64,000 nucleotides of DNA from Luteimonas huabeiensis HB2 (GTDB taxonomy: Bacteria; Pseudomonadota; Gammaproteobacteria; Xanthomonadales; Xanthomonadaceae), in the NCBI RefSeq assembly GCF_000559025.1, contig NZ_JAAN01000043.1, positions 1 through 64,000 of the forward strand. The letters are read 5' to 3'. Every line of letters begins with the position of its first letter. The stretch's first letter is position 1. Position numbers and translations under genes: made by a program. The notes below the pieces were generated by a model that did no database searches, was not told the origin of the DNA, and worked only from the letters and a program-made list of their open reading frames with translations. Below are positions 61,237 through 64,000 of this stretch, piece by piece.

Positions 61237-61889
61237 CGCGCCAGCGCCTGCACCGCCTCGCCCACGGGCGTATCGCCTTGGGTGAGCTCGATGATGACGC
61301 GGTTCACGGCCGGCCGCTCGACCAGCTCCAGCAGCGTGGCCGCCACGTCGTCGCGCGGCACCTCGCCATAGGGGATCGCCAGCCCCGCGCGCACGCGGCC
61401 GGTGCCCGGCGCATCGGTGAGGGTGCCCGGCCGCAGGATCGCCCAGTCCAGGCCGGAAGCCGCCAGGTGCACGTCGGCGCGCTTCTTGACCGCCATGTAG
61501 TGCTCGAACGTGTCGGAAACGTGGCGGCCGCGCCCGGCCTCGGGGAACGCCGACACCAGCAGCACGCGGCGGATACCGGCCCGCTGCGCCGCCGCCACGG
61601 CCAGCTCCAGCCCGCGGCCGTCGATGGCGTCGATCCGCTCCGGCCCGCCCTTGCCGCCGGCACCGGCGCTGAACACCACCGCGTCGCTGCCGGCCATCCG
61701 CGTCGCGAGGGCGTCGGCATCGAGCGCCGCCAGATCGCCGGCGACCGGCGTCGCGCCGAGCGCTTCGAGTTCGGCGGTCTGCGCCGGATCGCGGTGCAGC
61801 GCGCGCGCGACGTGCCCGCGCGCGGCCAGCCGCTGCGCCAGCCGGCGCCCGACCTGGCCGGCACCGCCGACGATGAAGACGTTCGCCAT
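61233..61889 (-). CDS. NAD(P)H-binding protein, YwnB/NmrA-like
   Basis: 218 aa from ATG 61889, preceded by gggagc; an upstream start would add only MAAPSATRERR. Rossmann motif VFIVGGAGQVGRRLAQRL, then PVAGDLAALDADALATRM, VVFSAGAGGKGG, VLLVSAFPEAGR and ILRPGTLTDAPGTGRV. These are typical of small SDR-like epimerase/reductase proteins. Coupled with the next oxidoreductase gene. Substrate unknown. Confidence 0.85.
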   Translation of the reverse strand: MANVFIVGGAGQVGRRLAQRLAARGHVARALHRDPAQTAELEALGATPVAGDLAALDADALATRMAGSDAVVFSAGAGGKGGPERIDAIDGRGLELAVAAAQRAGIRRVLLVSAFPEAGRGRHVSDTFEHYMAVKKRADVHLAASGLDWAILRPGTLTDAPGTGRVRAGLAIPYGEVPRDDVAATLLELVERPAVNRVIIELTQGDTPVGEAVQALAR

Positions 61890-61982
61890 GCGTCGCTCCC
61901 TAGTTGCCGATGGGGCCGCCATCCTGCCACGCGCGCCGTCGAAGGCCGTGCCAACGGGCGCGCGGCCGCGGGCGCGCAGGCC

Positions 61983-62870
61983 CTACACCGCCTGCGCCCG
62001 CTGCCGCGCCGCGTCGGTCTCGCGCGCCGGCGGCTGGCCGAACATCCGCGCGTACTCGCGGGTGAACTGCGGCACGCTGGCGTAACCCACGGCATGCGCG
62101 GCGACGCTGGCGGCCACGCCATCGGCCAGCATCCGCCGGCGCGCCTCGATCAGCCGCAACCGCTTCTGGAACTGCAGCGGGGTGAGCGAGGTGGCCGCGC
62201 GGAAGTGCGCATGGAAGGCCGACACGCTCATGTCCGACAGCGCCGCCAGCCGCTCCACCGGCAGCGGGCGGTCGTACTCGGCGCGCAGCACCGCCACCGC
62301 GCGCGCCACCCGCTGCGCGCTGCCGTTGGGCCACGCCAGCCGCCGGATCGCCGGCCCGTGGCGCCCGGCCAGCAGCCAGTAGTGCATCTCGCGCACGCGC
62401 TGGGCCTGCAGCACCGGCAGCGCCGCCGGCCGGTCGAGCAAGCGCATCAGTTGCAGCGCGGCCTCGGCCAGCTCGGCATCGGTCGGCGCCACGCCGATCG
62501 GCGGCGCGCCTTCGTCCGGCGCGCCCGCCATGTCGGCGACCAGGTCGGCCACCACCGCCGGGTCGATCGCCAGCACCAGCGAGCAGTACGGCGCCGCCGC
62601 GCTCGCCCGCACGATCCGGCTCGCGGTCGGGAGGTCGGCGGCGATCACCAGCGTGTCGCCGGCCGAGAACGCGAACGTGCGCGCGCCCATCGTCACCTCC
62701 TTGGCGCCCTGCAGCACCAGACAGGCCAGCGGGCGCTGCACGTCGTGGCCCAATCCGCTGGGCGCCAGCGCATGCACCGTCGACAGGCCGGGGACCGGGG
62801 TGGCGGCGATGCCACCACCGGGGGCGTGGGCGGCCGCGTGGCGGCGGACCCGATCGAGCAACGTGGACAT
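61983..62870 (-). CDS. AraC family transcriptional regulator
   Basis: 295-aa regulator. The N-terminal cupin-like domain of the AraC_N type (LACLVLQGAKEVTMGARTFAFSAGDTLV) covers about residues 20-160. The C-terminal double HTH is PLPVERLAALSDMSVSAFHAHFRAATSLTPLQFQKRLRL then VAAHAVGYASVPQFTREYARMFG, with LRLIEARRRML between. This pattern is common in regulators divergently encoded from short-chain dehydrogenases, and here the gene is divergent from one (63011). It probably activates that SDR gene and perhaps the two oxidoreductase genes downstream. Confidence 0.92.
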   Translation of the reverse strand: MSTLLDRVRRHAAAHAPGGGIAATPVPGLSTVHALAPSGLGHDVQRPLACLVLQGAKEVTMGARTFAFSAGDTLVIAADLPTASRIVRASAAAPYCSLVLAIDPAVVADLVADMAGAPDEGAPPIGVAPTDAELAEAALQLMRLLDRPAALPVLQAQRVREMHYWLLAGRHGPAIRRLAWPNGSAQRVARAVAVLRAEYDRPLPVERLAALSDMSVSAFHAHFRAATSLTPLQFQKRLRLIEARRRMLADGVAASVAAHAVGYASVPQFTREYARMFGQPPARETDAARQRAQAV

Positions 62871-63010
62871 GGCGCCAGCCTACGCCGCGCGCACTCCGGC
62901 CGGATAGGGCGCCGGAGGATCGCGCAAGCATCGCCGAGCTTCCGGCAACCCCCGCCGCCGGCCCGGCGCGATCATGCTCGCCCCGCAACGCGCACCACAG
63001 GACCGCCTCC

Positions 63011-63766
63011 ATGACCCGCATCACCCTGATCACCGGCGCCAGCCGCGGCCTCGGCCGCAACACCGCGCTGGCCGTCGCCCGCGCCGGCGGCGACGTCGTG
63101 CTGACCTACCGCAACGGCGCGGACGAGGCCCAGGCCGTCGTCGCCGAGATCCAGGCGCTCGGCCGCAAGGCCCACGCGCTGCAACTCGACGTCGGCGACG
63201 CCGCCAGCTTCCCCGCCTTCGCCGACGCCCTGCGCGCCGCGCTGGCCGAGACCTGGCAGCGCGAGCGCATCGACCACCTGGTCAACAACGCCGGCCACGG
63301 CGACACCGCCCCCTTCGCCGAAACCACCCAGGCGCAGTTCGACCGCCTCGTGGACGTGCACTTCAAGGGCACGTTCTTCCTGACCCAGGCGCTGCTGCCG
63401 CTGATCGCCGACGGCGGCCGCATCGTCAACCTGTCCAGCGGCCTGACCCGCTTCGCCTTCCCGGGCTACGCCGCCTATGCCGCGGCCAAGGGCGCGGTGG
63501 AGGTGCTGAGCCGCTACCTGGCCAAGGAACTGGGCCCGCGCGGCATCGCCGTCAACACCGTCGCCCCCGGCGCCATCGAGACCGATTTCGGCGGCGGCGT
63601 GGTGCGCGACAACCCGCAGGTCAACGCGCAGCTCGCCGGCATCACCGCGCTCGGCCGCGTCGGCGTGCCCGACGACATCGGCCCGATGATCGCCAGCCTG
63701 CTCGGCGACGCCCACCGCTGGGTCACCGGCCAGCGCATCGAGGTCTCGGGCGGGCAGGCGCTCTGA
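63011..63766 (+). CDS. Short-chain dehydrogenase/reductase
   Basis: 251-aa classical SDR. Cofactor motif ITGASRGLGRNTALAVARAGG, then LVNNAGHGDTAPF (NNAG motif). The catalytic Ser is in IVNLSSGLTRF and the YxxxK pair in YAAYAAAKGAVEVL. PG motif VNTVAPGAIETDF; the C-terminus VTGQRIEVSGGQAL is typical of FabG-like enzymes. Tyr and Lys catalytic residues are intact. Substrate unknown; regulation by the divergent AraC protein is likely. Confidence 0.93.
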   Translation: MTRITLITGASRGLGRNTALAVARAGGDVVLTYRNGADEAQAVVAEIQALGRKAHALQLDVGDAASFPAFADALRAALAETWQRERIDHLVNNAGHGDTAPFAETTQAQFDRLVDVHFKGTFFLTQALLPLIADGGRIVNLSSGLTRFAFPGYAAYAAAKGAVEVLSRYLAKELGPRGIAVNTVAPGAIETDFGGGVVRDNPQVNAQLAGITALGRVGVPDDIGPMIASLLGDAHRWVTGQRIEVSGGQAL

Positions 63767-63816
63767 GGGGGATGGGGGCGGCGGCGCGGCGGCCGCCGCC
63801 TCCGGCGAGGACTCCA

Positions 63817-63863
63817 TTGCTGTCATTGGCTTCAATTGGATATCATCGCTGTCAATGACTTCA
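63817..63863 (+). promoter_or_regulatory. Promoter with two direct operator repeats before the antitoxin gene
   Basis: TTGCTG (63817-63822) and TATCAT (63841-63846) are 18 bp apart. Two 16-bp direct repeats, gctgtcattggcttca (63819-63834) and gctgtcaatgacttca (63848-63863), match at 14 positions and start 29 bp apart. They flank the -10 element, as expected for autoregulation by a ribbon-helix-helix antitoxin. This is the most AT-rich patch in the last 4 kb. Confidence 0.6.
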
Positions 63864-63874
63864 CGGAGCCCGCC

Positions 63875-64000
63875 GTGGCCGTACTCACCGTGCGCAACCT
63901 CCCCGACGACGTGCATCGCGCCCTTCGCCTGCGCGCCGCCCAGCATGGCCGCAGCACCGAAGCGGAGGTGCGCGACATCCTCGCCGAGGCGGTCAAGCCC
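63875..64000 (+). CDS. FitA-like ribbon-helix-helix antitoxin, truncated by the window end
   Basis: 42 codons are visible from GTG 63875, with cggagc seven bases upstream. The product opens VAVLTVRNLPDDVHRALRLR and continues AAQHGRSTEAEVRDILAEAV. This is the FitA/StbC-type pattern: an N-terminal RHH strand (LTVRNLPDD) and helix, then the RSTEAEVRDIL helix. A PIN-domain toxin (FitB/VapC type) would be expected just beyond the window. Confidence 0.85.
   Translation, partial: MAVLTVRNLPDDVHRALRLRAAQHGRSTEAEVRDILAEAVKP

Overview
The window is about 64 kb of uniformly GC-rich DNA (roughly 70% G+C) from a Gram-negative gammaproteobacterium, most likely a member of the Xanthomonadaceae/Lysobacteraceae (Lysobacter, Luteimonas or Xanthomonas type). 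Reasons: the gene families and synteny (gpmI-envC-ctp; tyrS-M23 peptidase-anmK), many lipoproteins, a large TonB receptor in a xylan locus, intergenic 29-bp repeats with a gcgggag core, and operator-like sites resembling the xanthomonad xyl-box. The genus is inferred from gene content only.

Layout. 1-15.7 kb: mostly core genes on both strands. These are a low-molecular-weight phosphatase, S41 protease, EnvC-type amidase activator, phosphoglycerate mutase, a repeat-rich secreted protein, M28 peptidase, TyrRS, M23 endopeptidase, AnmK and an e(P4)-type acid phosphatase. Inserted among them (5.8-8.5 kb) is a three-gene accessory operon: a lipoprotein, a peptidoglycan-targeted protein without a signal peptide, and a coiled-coil membrane protein. 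It resembles an effector/immunity locus.

16-36 kb: a type III secretion (injectisome) cluster. The minus-strand arm reads fliO-like, sctV, sctD, sctF, sctI, sctJ, sctK, sctL, sctN, sctO, sctP, an unknown gene, a second sctF-like gene and a secreted protein. A plus-strand operon diverging from it encodes a histidine kinase, a response regulator and sctQRST; sctU converges on sctT. Several features are unusual: no secretin or classical translocator genes in the window, a FliO-family protein, a roughly 115-residue Ala/Pro-rich insertion in SctR, two SctF-like proteins, a two-component system translationally coupled to sctQ, and an Ala/Pro-rich protein with two membrane segments at one flank.

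36-40 kb: an unknown conserved gene, a lipoprotein gene and plsB, followed by a tandem 29-bp repeat array. 40.6-59.5 kb: a xylan/glucuronoxylan utilisation locus with aldose epimerase, GH43, a GPH-family symporter, a TonB receptor, and then divergently an ExuT-like hexuronate transporter, GH10 xylanase, GH115 alpha-glucuronidase, UxaC, GH2, a second GH10 xylanase and an SMP-30-type lactonase. Most neighbours overlap by ATGA/GTGA, so the enzymes look translationally coupled. Two xyl-box-like sites lie in the divergent promoter region.

59.6-64 kb: a membrane protein, two NAD(P)-binding oxidoreductases, an AraC-type regulator divergent from an SDR, and the start of a FitA-like antitoxin gene cut off by the window end. 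I saw no tRNA, rRNA, CRISPR array, transposase or integrase.
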